From positions 1 through 45,703 of the forward strand of contig CAKRRH010000013.1 in assembly GCA_934394855.1 (NCBI GenBank): a DNA stretch of 45,703 nucleotides, in the 5' to 3' direction. Position numbers and translations under genes: made by a program. Of the stretch, positions 16,451 to 25,272 are shown one piece after another. Source of the stretch: an uncultured Eubacteriales bacterium. GTDB taxonomy: Bacteria; Bacillota; Clostridia; Oscillospirales; Acutalibacteraceae. The notes below the pieces were generated by a model that saw nothing but the letters and a program-made list of their open reading frames with translations, was not told where the DNA came from and made no database searches. How positions within the stretch are numbered: position 1 is the first letter of the stretch; every line of letters starts with the position of its first letter.

Positions 16451-17305
16451 TTATTCGCAAAAGGATTGCCAGCATTTTTTCATATATAATGCGTCCTCTG
16501 CCTGTGTTCCTGCCGATTCGCAAATTATCGTCGGGGTCAGATTTTTCTTTGCGATCAACTCGCCGAGCGGCTCAAAATCAGGGCCATATTGCTCGTCGGC
16601 AAAGGTAAGATGCTTCTTTTCTCCACCGGTTGAATATTCGATTTTTGAAAAATGAGCATGAAATACTCTCAATCGATCATGACCCAATTTATTCTCAATC
16701 AAATCAAGCGCTTTTTCAAAGTCCTGCTTGCTGTTCATTCCGCCGAGCGTTCTTGCGTTAAGGTGACCGAAATCAATGCACGGAATCAGCCGCTCGTCGA
16801 TTAGGCAAAGCTCCATTACTTCTTCAAGTGTGCCTAACTGATTGATTTTTCCCATTGTTTCAGGGCAAAGATGAATGTTCGAAAGCCCGTTTTCATCAAG
16901 CGCCGCAACTGCTTTTTTGAGAGTATCGGTTGCAAGTGCGAGCGCTTCTTCACGAGATATTTTCGAGCATGAACCCGAATGTACCACAACTCTTTCGCCG
17001 CCGAGCATATTAACGGCAGCAGCGCTTTGCAGGATATAATCAACCGATTTCAGCCGCTTTTCCTCTTCGAGAGACGAAAGCGAAATATAATACGGCGAAT
17101 GGAGTGAGACCGACACGCCGAATTTTTCGGCATTTGCTTTAAAAATTGCGGCATTGTTCTCGGTTACTCTGACTCCCCTGCCGCACTGATATTCATAGCA
17201 ATCAAGCCCCATTTTATTCACAAATTCGGGCGCTTGCAGGACAGATTTATAACCCGCCGCCGAAAAGCTGTCGGAATTACCCGCAGGACCAAACATTGCG
17301 TTCAT
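16451..17305 (-). CDS. endonuclease IV-like TIM-barrel protein
   Basis: At 284 residues this has the length of Nfo-type AP endonucleases. Most metal-ligand positions can be followed: H69 (SLHSPY), H109 (VVHSGS), E149 (CPETMG), D178 and H181 (IDFGH), H216/H218 (VFHAHFS), H232 and E263. The Asp-x-His pair that binds the third zinc in Escherichia coli Nfo appears as Lys-x-His within GGEKKHLTF, so one ligand seems replaced. The protein may be a divergent DNA-repair nuclease or a sugar-phosphate isomerase-like enzyme of the same fold. It overlaps the YqeG gene by 4 bp and precedes aroQ by 21 bp. Confidence 0.82.
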   Translation of the reverse strand: MNAMFGPAGNSDSFSAAGYKSVLQAPEFVNKMGLDCYEYQCGRGVRVTENNAAIFKANAEKFGVSVSLHSPYYISLSSLEEEKRLKSVDYILQSAAAVNMLGGERVVVHSGSCSKISREEALALATDTLKKAVAALDENGLSNIHLCPETMGKINQLGTLEEVMELCLIDERLIPCIDFGHLNARTLGGMNSKQDFEKALDLIENKLGHDRLRVFHAHFSKIEYSTGGEKKHLTFADEQYGPDFEPLGELIAKKNLTPTIICESAGTQAEDALYMKKCWQSFCE

Positions 17306-17805
17306 GATTTTTCGTCCTTTCGTTCTATTTTTTTGCGATATTTATTTTCGATTTTTCGTTTAACTCTAAACGAAAATTTAGTTTCAGGTTCAATTATTTC
17401 AAGCCAAAATGTTTTGATTTTGGCAAGATTTCCGCCGATTATATCGGTGAAAAGCTGATCGCCGACAAGCGCTACCTCCGATTTTTCAAATCCCAGCTTT
17501 TTGATTGCTTTATTTATCTTAAACGGAAGCGGTTTTAATGACATATAAAAATATGGCAGACCGACATTTTCGGCAAATCGTGTGAGCCTTTTCGGCTTTG
17601 CATTTGAGAGAATATGAAGTGAAATTCCCTCGTTTTTCATGTTTTTTATCCACTCGTTTACGCCGTCAACCGGAACATCGGTGTGATATATTGCAAGCGT
17701 GTTGTCAACATCAAGCAACAGCGCACGAATCCCAAGATCACGACACATTTTCGGGGTTATATCAAATATATTTTTGCACATATAAGTAGGCTTTATGAAT
17801 GACAT
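17302..17805 (-). CDS. YqeG-type HAD family (IIIA) phosphatase
   Basis: This 167-residue protein has the HAD nucleophile motif LLLDVDNTLA near residue 30, motif II LHILSNAKP near 79, a lysine region (KPLPFKINKAIKKLG) and motif III/IV VALVGDQLFTDIIGGN near 120. These features match the YqeG branch, related to phosphatidylglycerophosphate phosphatases. Its true substrate in this organism is not determinable. It begins just 28 bp after the rpsU terminator with no clear promoter, and it overlaps the endonuclease IV-like gene. Confidence 0.88.
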   Translation of the reverse strand: MSFIKPTYMCKNIFDITPKMCRDLGIRALLLDVDNTLAIYHTDVPVDGVNEWIKNMKNEGISLHILSNAKPKRLTRFAENVGLPYFYMSLKPLPFKINKAIKKLGFEKSEVALVGDQLFTDIIGGNLAKIKTFWLEIIEPETKFSFRVKRKIENKYRKKIERKDEKS

Positions 17806-17833
17806 AGATAAGCTTACCCTTCAAAATTAATTA

Positions 17834-17864
17834 AGAAAAAAGCGGGCAGAAAAAATCTGCCCGC
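17834..17864 (-). terminator. intrinsic terminator after rpsU
   Basis: GCGGGCAGA (17842-17850) and TCTGCCCGC (17856-17864) pair perfectly around five A residues. The minus-strand 3' side is followed by TTTTTTTCTT. About 100 nt of non-coding sequence (17865-17968) separates it from the rpsU stop; I see nothing defined in that stretch. Confidence 0.92.
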
Positions 17865-17968
17865 CTACAAAATTGGCATAAATGTTATTCAACCAAACGC
17901 AAATCCAAGATAAGACAAATTACATATGTAACCACTCAAACAGGATCTATGTATTTCGGCTTGAAAAA

Positions 17969-18145
17969 TTATTTATACTTGCGTTTACGAGCCGCCTCTG
18001 ATTTCAATTTGCGTCTTACAGAAGGTTTTTCGTAGTGTTCTCTCTTGCGAACTTCCTGGATAACGCCGTCTCTCTGAGTTGCACGCTTAAAACGTCTGAG
18101 AGCATTTTCCAAAGACTCGTTCTCCTTGATGCGAACCTGACTCAT
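17969..18145 (-). CDS. rpsU: 30S ribosomal protein S21
   Basis: This is a 58-residue basic protein read directly from the minus strand: MSQVRIKENESLENALRRFK at the start, the conserved RKREHYEKPSVRRK in the middle and AARKRKYK at the end. S21 is a small-subunit protein near the anti-Shine-Dalgarno region of 16S rRNA. The length is standard for Firmicutes. GGAGGGAGGG precedes the ATG, an unusually strong and doubled ribosome binding site. It has its own consensus promoter, a leader of about 120 nt with possible secondary structure, and its own terminator. Confidence 0.96.
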   Translation of the reverse strand: MSQVRIKENESLENALRRFKRATQRDGVIQEVRKREHYEKPSVRRKLKSEAARKRKYK

Positions 18146-18165
18146 TTATATTCCCTCCCTCCGGT

Positions 18166-18240
18166 ATTGGTCGATAATTGTTGTTTTCGCCCTCATTTGC
18201 CGCAAAACAGCAGGAAGTGCGAACGCACACGACCGTTACA
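18166..18240 (-). promoter_or_regulatory. possible structured leader of rpsU
   Basis: On the transcript, GGTCG (plus 18230-18234) can pair with CGACC (plus 18169-18173). That pairing would enclose two small hairpins, GTGCG/CGCAC (18217-18228) and TGCTG/CGGCA (18198-18212), giving a three-way-junction-like fold just before the ribosome binding site. This was folded by eye only. Confidence 0.35.
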
Positions 18241-18271
18241 AGGGTATTTGTATCAAAATAATACAAACATT

Positions 18272-18300
18272 ATTATACTATTTTTATTTTGAAATGTCAA
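18272..18300 (-). promoter_or_regulatory. perfect consensus sigma-A promoter of rpsU
   Basis: TTGACA (18295-18300) and TATAAT (18272-18277) on the minus strand are separated by exactly 17 bp. It begins 10 bp after the leuS stop, and no terminator is visible between leuS and it. Confidence 0.9.
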
Positions 18301-18309
18301 CAAGAAAAT

Positions 18310-20718
18310 TTAAGGTTTTACAACAATATTGACAAGCTTTCCGGGAACAACGATTTCTTTAACGATATTCATGCCCTCAATCGCCGCTTTGATCTTGTCG
18401 TCCGCCTTTGCAGCCGCGAGCATTTCGTCCTTTGAAGCGGAAGCGTCGATCATGAGCTTGCAACGGAGCTTTCCGTTGATCTGAACAACGATCTCAACCT
18501 CGTCGTCAACGCATTTATCCTCGTCAAACTCACACCACTTCGTTTCGTCAAGTCTGCCCTCAAATCCTGCCTGCTGCCACATTTCTTCGGTAATATGCGG
18601 TGCAAAAGGATAGAGCAAGATGATGAATGTTTTAAGCTCGGCTTTATTGATTTCGCCCTTTGAATAAATCTCGTTGAGAGTCGCCATGAGTGCGGCAATT
18701 GCGGTGTTGAATTTCATCATTTCAATGTCTTCCGACACCTTTTTGATTGTCTTATGCATTGTGCTTGAAAGCTCAGCCGAATATTCATCGCCGTCTTTGA
18801 GCATATCGAGCAAGCCCCAGACTCTGTCTTCAAAGCGCTTGCAGCCTTTAACCGATGTTTCCGACCACGGAGCCGCCTGACCGTAATCACCCATGAACAA
18901 TACATAAAGTCTTAAAACATCTGCTCCAAATTCGTCAACAACATCATTCGGGTCAACGACATTGCCCTTTGATTTTGACATTTTTTCGCCGTCGGCGCCC
19001 AAAATCATGCCCTGCGCCGTGCGCTTTGCATATGGCTCTTTTGTCGGAACAACGCCGATGTCATAGAGGAATCTGTGCCAGAAGCGCGAATAGATCATAT
19101 GACGGGTAACGTGTTCCATGCCGCCGTTATACCAATCGACCGGCAGCCAATATTTCATCTTGTCGCTGTCGGCAAGACAGGTTGTGTTGTGCGGGTCAAT
19201 ATAGCGCAGGAAGTACCATGATGAACCTGCCCATTGAGGCATTGTGTCGGTTTCACGCTTTGCGTCGCCGCCGCATTTCGGGCATTTGCAATTAACAAAG
19301 CTGTCAACCTTAGCAAGCGGACTCTCTCCGTCCGAACCCGGCTCAAATTTCTCCATTTCGGGGAGCTTGAGCGGCAATTCATCATAGGGCACTGCAACCA
19401 TTCCGCATTTTTTGCAATGAATGATCGGAATCGGCTCACCCCAATAGCGCTGGCGGTTGAACGCCCAATCTTTCATCTTATATTGAACGCCTTTTTCACC
19501 GATTTTACGCTCGGTCAGCACTTCGATAACCTTTTCGATCGAATCCTTTTTGTTGGTAAATCCGTTCAGGAAATCGGAATTTATCATCTCGCCGTCGCCT
19601 GTATATGCGGCTTGCTCAATGTCGCCGCCCTTGATAACGGGAATTATGTCAATGCCGAATTTTTTAGCGAAATCATAGTCACGGTCATCATGAGCCGGAA
19701 CTGCCATGATTGCGCCCGTGCCGTAGCCCATCATTACATAATCCGATATGTAAATCGGGATTTCTTTGCCGGACAGCGGATTGATTGCGCTGATTCCGTC
19801 AAGGCGTACGCCTGTTTTATCCTTAACAAGCTGTGTACGCTCAAACTCGGTCTTTTTAGCGCATTCGTTTTTATATGCTTCAAGCTCATCATAATTTTTA
19901 AGCGATGATTTATATTTCTCAATGATCGGGTGTTCGGGAGCGATTACCATGAATGTAACACCGAACAAGGTATCAGGTCTTGTTGTATATATTTTAAGTT
20001 TTTCGTCAGCGCCTTTAAGAGAAAAGTCAACAAATGCGCCTGTCGATTTACCGATCCAGTTGATCTGCTGCTGCTTAATGTTCGGAAGATAGTCAACTTC
20101 ATTAAGTCCTTCGAGCAGCTTATCGGCATATTCGGTAATTCTCAAATACCAAACATCCTTTGACTTCTGGACGATCGGAGTATGACAAATGTCGCACTTG
20201 CCGCCCTGTGAGTCCTCATTTGACAAAACGACCTTACAATGTGGGCAATAGTTTACAAGCGTCTTGTCACGGAAAACAAGACCGTGCTCAAACATTTTAA
20301 GGAAAATCCACTGGGTCCATTTATAATAATCTTCCTGTGTGGTGTCGATTACTCTTGACCAGTCAAACGAAAATCCGACCCTTTTAAGCTGACTTGTGAA
20401 CTTGTGAATGTTCATGTCGGTTACTTTTCTCGGATGAATGCCGGTTTTGACCGCATAGTTCTCGGTCGGCAGACCGTATGCGTCAAAGCCAATCGGAAAC
20501 AGGACATTATATCCCTGCAAGCGGCGCTTTCTTGAAACGACCTCAAGACCGGAATATGCCTTGATGTGGCCGACGTGCATTCCGGCACCCGACGGATAAG
20601 GGAACTCGACAAGGCCGTAAAATTTCGGCTTTGATGTATCATCTTTTGCCTCAAACACCTTGTTATCGTCCCATATTTTTTGCCATTTTTTCTCGGTTTC
20701 AACAAAATTATATTTCAA
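18310..20718 (-). CDS. leuS: leucyl-tRNA synthetase
   Basis: This 802-residue class I synthetase is of normal bacterial length. It has the HIGH-type motif HVGHIKAYSG near residue 48, a zinc-type CxxC segment (CPHC...CDIC near 157-180), the CP1 editing domain (about 220-415, including TRPDTLFGVTFMV), the GEKMSKSKGN motif near 580, and the anticodon-binding and C-terminal domains. It charges tRNA-Leu and edits norvaline/isoleucine errors. No T-box is seen in front of it; it follows rsfS by only 12 bp at the end of the long minus-strand operon. Confidence 0.98.
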   Translation of the reverse strand: MKYNFVETEKKWQKIWDDNKVFEAKDDTSKPKFYGLVEFPYPSGAGMHVGHIKAYSGLEVVSRKRRLQGYNVLFPIGFDAYGLPTENYAVKTGIHPRKVTDMNIHKFTSQLKRVGFSFDWSRVIDTTQEDYYKWTQWIFLKMFEHGLVFRDKTLVNYCPHCKVVLSNEDSQGGKCDICHTPIVQKSKDVWYLRITEYADKLLEGLNEVDYLPNIKQQQINWIGKSTGAFVDFSLKGADEKLKIYTTRPDTLFGVTFMVIAPEHPIIEKYKSSLKNYDELEAYKNECAKKTEFERTQLVKDKTGVRLDGISAINPLSGKEIPIYISDYVMMGYGTGAIMAVPAHDDRDYDFAKKFGIDIIPVIKGGDIEQAAYTGDGEMINSDFLNGFTNKKDSIEKVIEVLTERKIGEKGVQYKMKDWAFNRQRYWGEPIPIIHCKKCGMVAVPYDELPLKLPEMEKFEPGSDGESPLAKVDSFVNCKCPKCGGDAKRETDTMPQWAGSSWYFLRYIDPHNTTCLADSDKMKYWLPVDWYNGGMEHVTRHMIYSRFWHRFLYDIGVVPTKEPYAKRTAQGMILGADGEKMSKSKGNVVDPNDVVDEFGADVLRLYVLFMGDYGQAAPWSETSVKGCKRFEDRVWGLLDMLKDGDEYSAELSSTMHKTIKKVSEDIEMMKFNTAIAALMATLNEIYSKGEINKAELKTFIILLYPFAPHITEEMWQQAGFEGRLDETKWCEFDEDKCVDDEVEIVVQINGKLRCKLMIDASASKDEMLAAAKADDKIKAAIEGMNIVKEIVVPGKLVNIVVKP

Positions 20719-20730
20719 AACAAAGACTCC

Positions 20731-21084
20731 TTAATCATTGATTATCGATTCAATATCAATCTGCTCTCCGTCTTCCCACAAATGCTCGAGATTGTAAAAT
20801 TCACGGTCATTTTTGTAGAAAACATGAACAACAACACTGCCGTAATCGAGCAAAATCCAGCCTGAGCTTTTGCCCTCAATATGCGACGGCTCAACGCCCT
20901 TTTCACTTAGCTTATAGTCAACTTCGTTTGCAAGCGACTTTACCTGGGTCGATGACGAGCCGGTTACGAGCACAAAATAATCCGCCAAAATCGTAACATT
21001 ATCGATTTTGATTACTTTAAGGTCAAACGCCTTTTTGGCATTAAGCGCGCTGACCGCTGTTTTTAATATATCAATAGTTTCCAT
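20731..21084 (-). CDS. rsfS: ribosome silencing factor RsfS
   Basis: This 117-residue protein is of the RsfS/YbeB/Iojap family. It binds L14 on the 50S subunit and blocks subunit joining under starvation. Diagnostic blocks are LADYFVLVTGSSSTQVKSLA, EGKSSGWILLDYGSVVVHVF and the C-terminal FYNLEHLWEDG. It lies 23 bp behind an LCP gene and 12 bp ahead of leuS. The grouping rsfS-leuS downstream of nadD-yqeK-LCP is a common Clostridia arrangement. Confidence 0.96.
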   Translation of the reverse strand: METIDILKTAVSALNAKKAFDLKVIKIDNVTILADYFVLVTGSSSTQVKSLANEVDYKLSEKGVEPSHIEGKSSGWILLDYGSVVVHVFYKNDREFYNLEHLWEDGEQIDIESIIND

Positions 21085-21107
21085 TAACTCACCTTTTATC
21101 TATATTT

Positions 21108-22379
21108 TTATTCTTCCGATTTTGCGGTTGTTTTCTCCGCTTTTGTGTCAAATTCGCTCAAATCGCCGCCCCGGAGGAACGAATCATAGCCGTCGGAGAA
21201 TGACGAATGAAGCTCGGTGATTCCAAGGTCTGACGATTTAACGCCGTCTTCGTCATATGGCAGGAAGTGGTCGTTGATCATTGTGACAAGCTCTGATTTA
21301 TGAACCGAATAGAACGAATAGCCGTTATAATAGCAGCCCTGCCCCGGAACAGAAAAGATCTGAACATCGGAAAGCTTCAAATCCTTCATCTTTTGTGCAT
21401 AGCCGAGCATCTGACCGAGGGTTAAGTCGGTAGATACTTCATTTGCCGCATTTGTTACAACGCTTGTGATCTGACCGAAATCCATTGAGATCATCTTTTT
21501 AAGGAATGCCGCATAGAACGAACGCTGCGCCTTTTCACGGCCGAGGTCGCCTTGCGCATATGAGCTTCTGTGGCGAATGAACGCTGTGCCCCATTGTCCG
21601 TCGAGATGAACATCGCCTGCTTCAAATGTCTTTTTCTGCTGCGGTTTTGTTGTATCATCGATCAGAGTAATCGATCGCTCAAGGGTTATGTCAACGCCGC
21701 CTGCAATGTCGATTACCTTTTCGGTGCCCTTGATTGTAATTGTAGCATAATGGTCGATCGGCAAACCGAATTTTGAGTTTATGCAGCGCATCAACGCTTT
21801 GATTTTGCTCTCGCCTTTTCTTGCATTGCCATATATCGCATTGACCTTATTGCTTGCGTTTGCCCGTCCGTTGTCCGATGTGATAAATGTATCTCTCGGA
21901 ATTTGGAGAATGCTTGCTTGATTGTTCGCAAGGTCATAGCATACTACCATTATGACATCGGTCAGGTTTTCGCTTAAATCAACGCCGCAAACAAGAAAAT
22001 ATGAAACATTCTCATTCGGGCTTTCAATAATGCTTTCAAACTTGCCGTTTTCCTCTTGGTCAATGTTGGATTTTTTAAGCAGTCTTGAATCCAAAAAGGT
22101 TGCTCCGACAAACATAATGCTTGAAAGAACAAGCAAAACCGACAAGACAATGTTTGTGACAAGCAACTTCTTATTTGCCTTTTTCTTTTTTGCCTTGGTA
22201 CTTCTGCTCATTAGATCAACCGAGGTAGTTTTGGAATTGCTTGCAATATCACGCTCGGGGTCAAACTCCATTTGCTTCGGCGCACGGCGCTGAATGTTGC
22301 CGGACTCCCTCGGTGTAATTTGCTGTGAACCCTTTTGGGGACGCTTTTTCAAATCATCGGGTGAATTTCGTCTGTCCAT
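21108..22379 (-). CDS. LCP family wall-polymer ligase (paralogue 2)
   Basis: This 423-residue protein has a basic, proline-rich cytoplasmic region (about 1-70, with a KAKKKKANKK cluster), one transmembrane helix (about 72-94) and an extracellular LCP domain. Motifs are YFLVCGVDLSENLTDVIMV, LQIPRDTFI with the pyrophosphate-binding arginine, IDHYATITIKGTEKVIDIAG, and AFIRHRSSYAQGDLGREKAQ. It is closely similar to the adjacent upstream gene and likely arose by tandem duplication. It is expected to attach teichoic-acid-like or other glycopolymers to peptidoglycan. It ends in an acidic/charged tail. Confidence 0.88.
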   Translation of the reverse strand: MDRRNSPDDLKKRPQKGSQQITPRESGNIQRRAPKQMEFDPERDIASNSKTTSVDLMSRSTKAKKKKANKKLLVTNIVLSVLLVLSSIMFVGATFLDSRLLKKSNIDQEENGKFESIIESPNENVSYFLVCGVDLSENLTDVIMVVCYDLANNQASILQIPRDTFITSDNGRANASNKVNAIYGNARKGESKIKALMRCINSKFGLPIDHYATITIKGTEKVIDIAGGVDITLERSITLIDDTTKPQQKKTFEAGDVHLDGQWGTAFIRHRSSYAQGDLGREKAQRSFYAAFLKKMISMDFGQITSVVTNAANEVSTDLTLGQMLGYAQKMKDLKLSDVQIFSVPGQGCYYNGYSFYSVHKSELVTMINDHFLPYDEDGVKSSDLGITELHSSFSDGYDSFLRGGDLSEFDTKAEKTTAKSEE

Positions 22380-22415
22380 TTTGCAAAATTCCTTTCTTTT
22401 GAAAATTTACAGTAT

Positions 22416-23780
22416 TTAATCACTGCTGTCTGAACTTTTCTTTTCTGTGTCAAAATCATCAAGCGTTCCGCCCGACAAAATTTGATCATAATCGCTTGAA
22501 TTTGTGTCGGTAAGCTCTGTTAAATCAAGGTCATCAACCGTCAGCGCATTTGTTTCATATGGTCTGAACTGGTCGTTGAGCAGTTTGCAAAGCTCCGATT
22601 TATGCACCGAGAAATATGAGGCATAGCCCGTGTCGGGAGTAAATTCGTCAGCCTCGCCCGGTACTGTCACGATTGAAACATCTGTCATTTTAAGATTCTT
22701 GAATTTTTGAGCATATCCGAGCATCTGACCGAGTGTCAGATCGGTCGAAACCTGGTCGGCGCATTGTGTGACAATGCTTGTGATTTTGCCGAAATCAAGC
22801 GAAATCATCTTTTTCATAAACGCCGCATAGAATTTACGCTGTGCCCTTACTCTTGCAGTGTCGCCTGCATCATAGGACGCTCTGTGGCGAATGAACGCCG
22901 TGCCCCACTGACCGTCAAAATGATTGTCGCCCGCTTCAAAATATTTTTTCACATCATGTGAGCCTGTGTCGTCAACAAGCGTGAAAGGTCTGTCGAGATT
23001 TATGTCAACGCCGCCTGCAATATCAATGATTTTTTCGGTTCCCTGAATTGTTACGGTTGCATAATGGTCGATCGGAAGTCCGAATTTTGAGTTTATGCAG
23101 CGAATCAGCGATTTGATTCTTGATTCGCCGTCTCTTGCGGATTCATAAACCGAATTTATTTTGCCGGATTTATAATCCGAACCGACATAAGTATCACGGG
23201 GTATTTGCAAAATGTTGATTTTGTTGTTTGCAAGGTCGTAACAAGCGACCATAATTACATCGGTAAGACTTTCGCTCAAATCAACGCCGCATATCAAAAA
23301 ATATGTGACATTTTCATTTGCACTTGTAAGCAGCGACTCAAAATTGCCGTTTTCCACCGAATCGATTTGGTTATTTTTCAAAATTGCCTTGCCCAAAACC
23401 GAAGTTCCGACAAACAGCACGGTTGATATGACCAAAATCAGCGACAGCGCAACATTTGTGATAATATATGTGATTTTCGAGCGTTTTTTTATCTTATCAA
23501 GCTCGGTTTTTGCTTTTTTATGAGCACGGCTCGCTCTGTTGCCGTCGCCGTATTGCGACAGGTTCACAGCCTTCATATGAGTTTTTTCGGCGACCTCATC
23601 AATCGGCTTTTTAATGTCGGAATCATTTTTCGGCTCCGCCGGTCTCATCTCGCTGTGGTGCGAATCGAGAATTTTTTCGACATTGTCGGTATATTCTCTC
23701 ATTCGTCGCTCGTTTTCAAGCTTTTCTCTATATTCCCGTGTCAGGTGTGTTTTATCTATGGTAAACTGCTTTTCTTCCAA
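22416..23780 (-). CDS. LCP family wall-polymer ligase (paralogue 1)
   Basis: This 454-residue protein has a cytoplasmic N-terminal region of about 100 residues, rich in charged residues and probably helical. One transmembrane helix (about 103-125) and an LCP domain follow. Motifs: YFLICGVDLSESLTDVIMV, LQIPRDTYV, HYATVTIQGTEKIIDIAG and AFIRHRASYDAGDTARVRAQ. The last is the conserved arginine-rich active-site segment. It is the first of two tandem LCP genes and follows yqeK by 6 bp. In Bacillus this position next to yqeK is not occupied by an LCP gene, but LCP genes here are frequent in Clostridia. Confidence 0.88.
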   Translation of the reverse strand: MEEKQFTIDKTHLTREYREKLENERRMREYTDNVEKILDSHHSEMRPAEPKNDSDIKKPIDEVAEKTHMKAVNLSQYGDGNRASRAHKKAKTELDKIKKRSKITYIITNVALSLILVISTVLFVGTSVLGKAILKNNQIDSVENGNFESLLTSANENVTYFLICGVDLSESLTDVIMVACYDLANNKINILQIPRDTYVGSDYKSGKINSVYESARDGESRIKSLIRCINSKFGLPIDHYATVTIQGTEKIIDIAGGVDINLDRPFTLVDDTGSHDVKKYFEAGDNHFDGQWGTAFIRHRASYDAGDTARVRAQRKFYAAFMKKMISLDFGKITSIVTQCADQVSTDLTLGQMLGYAQKFKNLKMTDVSIVTVPGEADEFTPDTGYASYFSVHKSELCKLLNDQFRPYETNALTVDDLDLTELTDTNSSDYDQILSGGTLDDFDTEKKSSDSSD

Positions 23781-23786
23781 AGAAAA

Positions 23787-24368
23787 TCAGGCCTTTCGCT
23801 TATTTTTTAACATCATGCAATAATAGTTATATGCATTTACACTGTCGGTTTGAAGCGCATTTTCATCTTCGCAAAGCCATTTGATTGACTCCCTGAGCGC
23901 AACAAAAACCGCCTCGTCAAGACCGTTCTTGACCGATTTTCTGATTATTTCGACGCCGTCATAATCACGCTCGTCCGAAATAAAATCAGCCAAAAATATA
24001 ATCTTTTCAAAATCCGTCATGTCGGGTTTGCCGGTAGTATGCCAGCGAATTGCCGAAATGACATCCTTGTCGTTGATTTTCAAAATTTTCTCAACATAAA
24101 CCGCGCCTGCGATTGCGTGCCACAGTTTCGGAGTGTTTTTTGTGACATTGTCTAATATTATACCAAATTCGCCAAATAAATTCAAGATATTTTCGTTTGT
24201 ATCATTCTTACAAATATCATGAAGCAGTCCGGCAAGATATAACCTATTTTCATCACAACCGAACATTTTGCCAAGCTCCGCCGCTTTTTTCGCAACATTT
24301 TTGCTGTGAACATATCGATTCGGCTTGAGCCGTGATTTGATAAGCTCGTCATATTCCCGATATAACAT
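23787..24368 (-). CDS. yqeK: YqeK-type HD hydrolase (symmetrical Ap4A hydrolase)
   Basis: This 193-residue HD-domain phosphohydrolase has metal ligands visible as RYVHSKNVA (first His), LAGLLHDICK (HD pair near 49-50), HAIAGAVY and AIRWHTTGKPDM, with FLADFISDERD closing the site. YqeK proteins cleave diadenosine tetraphosphate to two ADP. The gene follows nadD by 5 bp, the standard nadD-yqeK-rsfS order of Firmicutes, here interrupted by two LCP genes. Confidence 0.93.
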   Translation of the reverse strand: MLYREYDELIKSRLKPNRYVHSKNVAKKAAELGKMFGCDENRLYLAGLLHDICKNDTNENILNLFGEFGIILDNVTKNTPKLWHAIAGAVYVEKILKINDKDVISAIRWHTTGKPDMTDFEKIIFLADFISDERDYDGVEIIRKSVKNGLDEAVFVALRESIKWLCEDENALQTDSVNAYNYYCMMLKNKRKA

Positions 24369-24373
24369 AAAAA

Positions 24374-24973
24374 CTACTCCCTATATATCCCGTTTTGCAA
24401 AATATAGTCATACACGCCGCTCGGCAACAACTCATGAACATCTTGCCCGATTTTCAAGCCCTCTCTGATGATTGTAGATGAAACGGGCTTAATGCGCTTA
24501 TTAACAAGCACCGTTTCGGCGCCGAGATTTTTGAGCATTTCGTTTTGGGTGAACATCACTTCATCGTCAACATCGCCCCGAAGAGCCGTGCAAATCACTG
24601 CATTTTTGAATATCTCAATCGGCTCTCGCCAATCATGAAGCGTCAGGAACATATCCGAACCGCAAATAAGAAACAGCTCGTCGGTCGGATATTCACCCTT
24701 TAGCTGTTTTAGCGTATCGACCGTGTAGCTTTTGCCCTCTCGTTTTAATTCAATGTCTGAAACTGTTGCTTTATTATACTGTGAAAAAGCAATTTTAAGC
24801 ATTTCGACACGGTATTTTGAATCAATCAGACCGTCGCTTGATTTATGAGGCGACTGTTTTGACGGAATTATCAAAATTTTGTCAAAGCAGATTTCATCGT
24901 TCAACACTCTGAGCAGCTTAACATGACCGATATGAACAGGGTTAAACGCTCCTCCGAATATTCCGATTTTCAT
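24374..24973 (-). CDS. nadD: nicotinate-nucleotide adenylyltransferase
   Basis: This 199-residue nucleotidyltransferase transfers AMP to nicotinate mononucleotide in NAD synthesis. It has GIFGGAFNPVHIGHVKLL with the (H/T)xGH motif near residue 18, the substrate loop IIPSKQSPHK, LICGSDMFLTLHDW, and the C-terminal ISSTIIREGL-type motif seen as VSSTIIREGLKIG. It overlaps yhbY by 4 bp. With pnuC at 5.5 kb the window holds both a pyridine-nucleoside uptake gene and a core NAD gene. Confidence 0.97.
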   Translation of the reverse strand: MKIGIFGGAFNPVHIGHVKLLRVLNDEICFDKILIIPSKQSPHKSSDGLIDSKYRVEMLKIAFSQYNKATVSDIELKREGKSYTVDTLKQLKGEYPTDELFLICGSDMFLTLHDWREPIEIFKNAVICTALRGDVDDEVMFTQNEMLKNLGAETVLVNKRIKPVSSTIIREGLKIGQDVHELLPSGVYDYILQNGIYRE

Positions 24974-25272
24974 AATTTCATGCCTTTGATCATGATTTTC
25001 GGCTCTTTTTTATTTCTGCGCCAAAAAATCATCTTTCTGCCGATTACGCATACAACATCGCTGTTTGTCTTATTTGCAATTTCTGCGGCAACATCTTTTA
25101 CAGGCATCGGACTTGTCTCCAAAACCGAAAGCTTGATGAGCTCACGGGCGGTCAGCGCATCATCGACCTGTTTGATGATAGCCTCGCTCAGTCCCCCTTT
25201 GCCTACCTGAAAAAGTGCGTCATAATCATTGCTGAGCGAACGAAGCGCCGCTCTTTGTTTACTTGTCAGCAT
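24970..25272 (-). CDS. yhbY: CRS1/YhbY-type RNA-binding protein
   Basis: This 100-residue CRM-domain protein associates with pre-50S particles. The domain spans nearly the whole chain: LTSKQRAALRSLSND, FQVGKGGLSEAIIKQ with the GxxG-like loop, DDALTARELIKLSVL and VVCVIGRKMIFWRRNK. It overlaps rdgB by 14 bp and nadD by 4 bp, so the three are translationally coupled. Confidence 0.94.
   Translation of the reverse strand: MLTSKQRAALRSLSNDYDALFQVGKGGLSEAIIKQVDDALTARELIKLSVLETSPMPVKDVAAEIANKTNSDVVCVIGRKMIFWRRNKKEPKIMIKGMKL

Noticed and set aside
19234..19908. 224-codon open frame antisense to leuS
   Set aside because: It lies fully opposite a conserved synthetase gene, has no recognisable domain, and is explained by codon bias of leuS.
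18719..20718. T-box in front of leuS
   Set aside because: leuS follows rsfS by 12 bp, and neither a T-box sequence nor a terminator is present.
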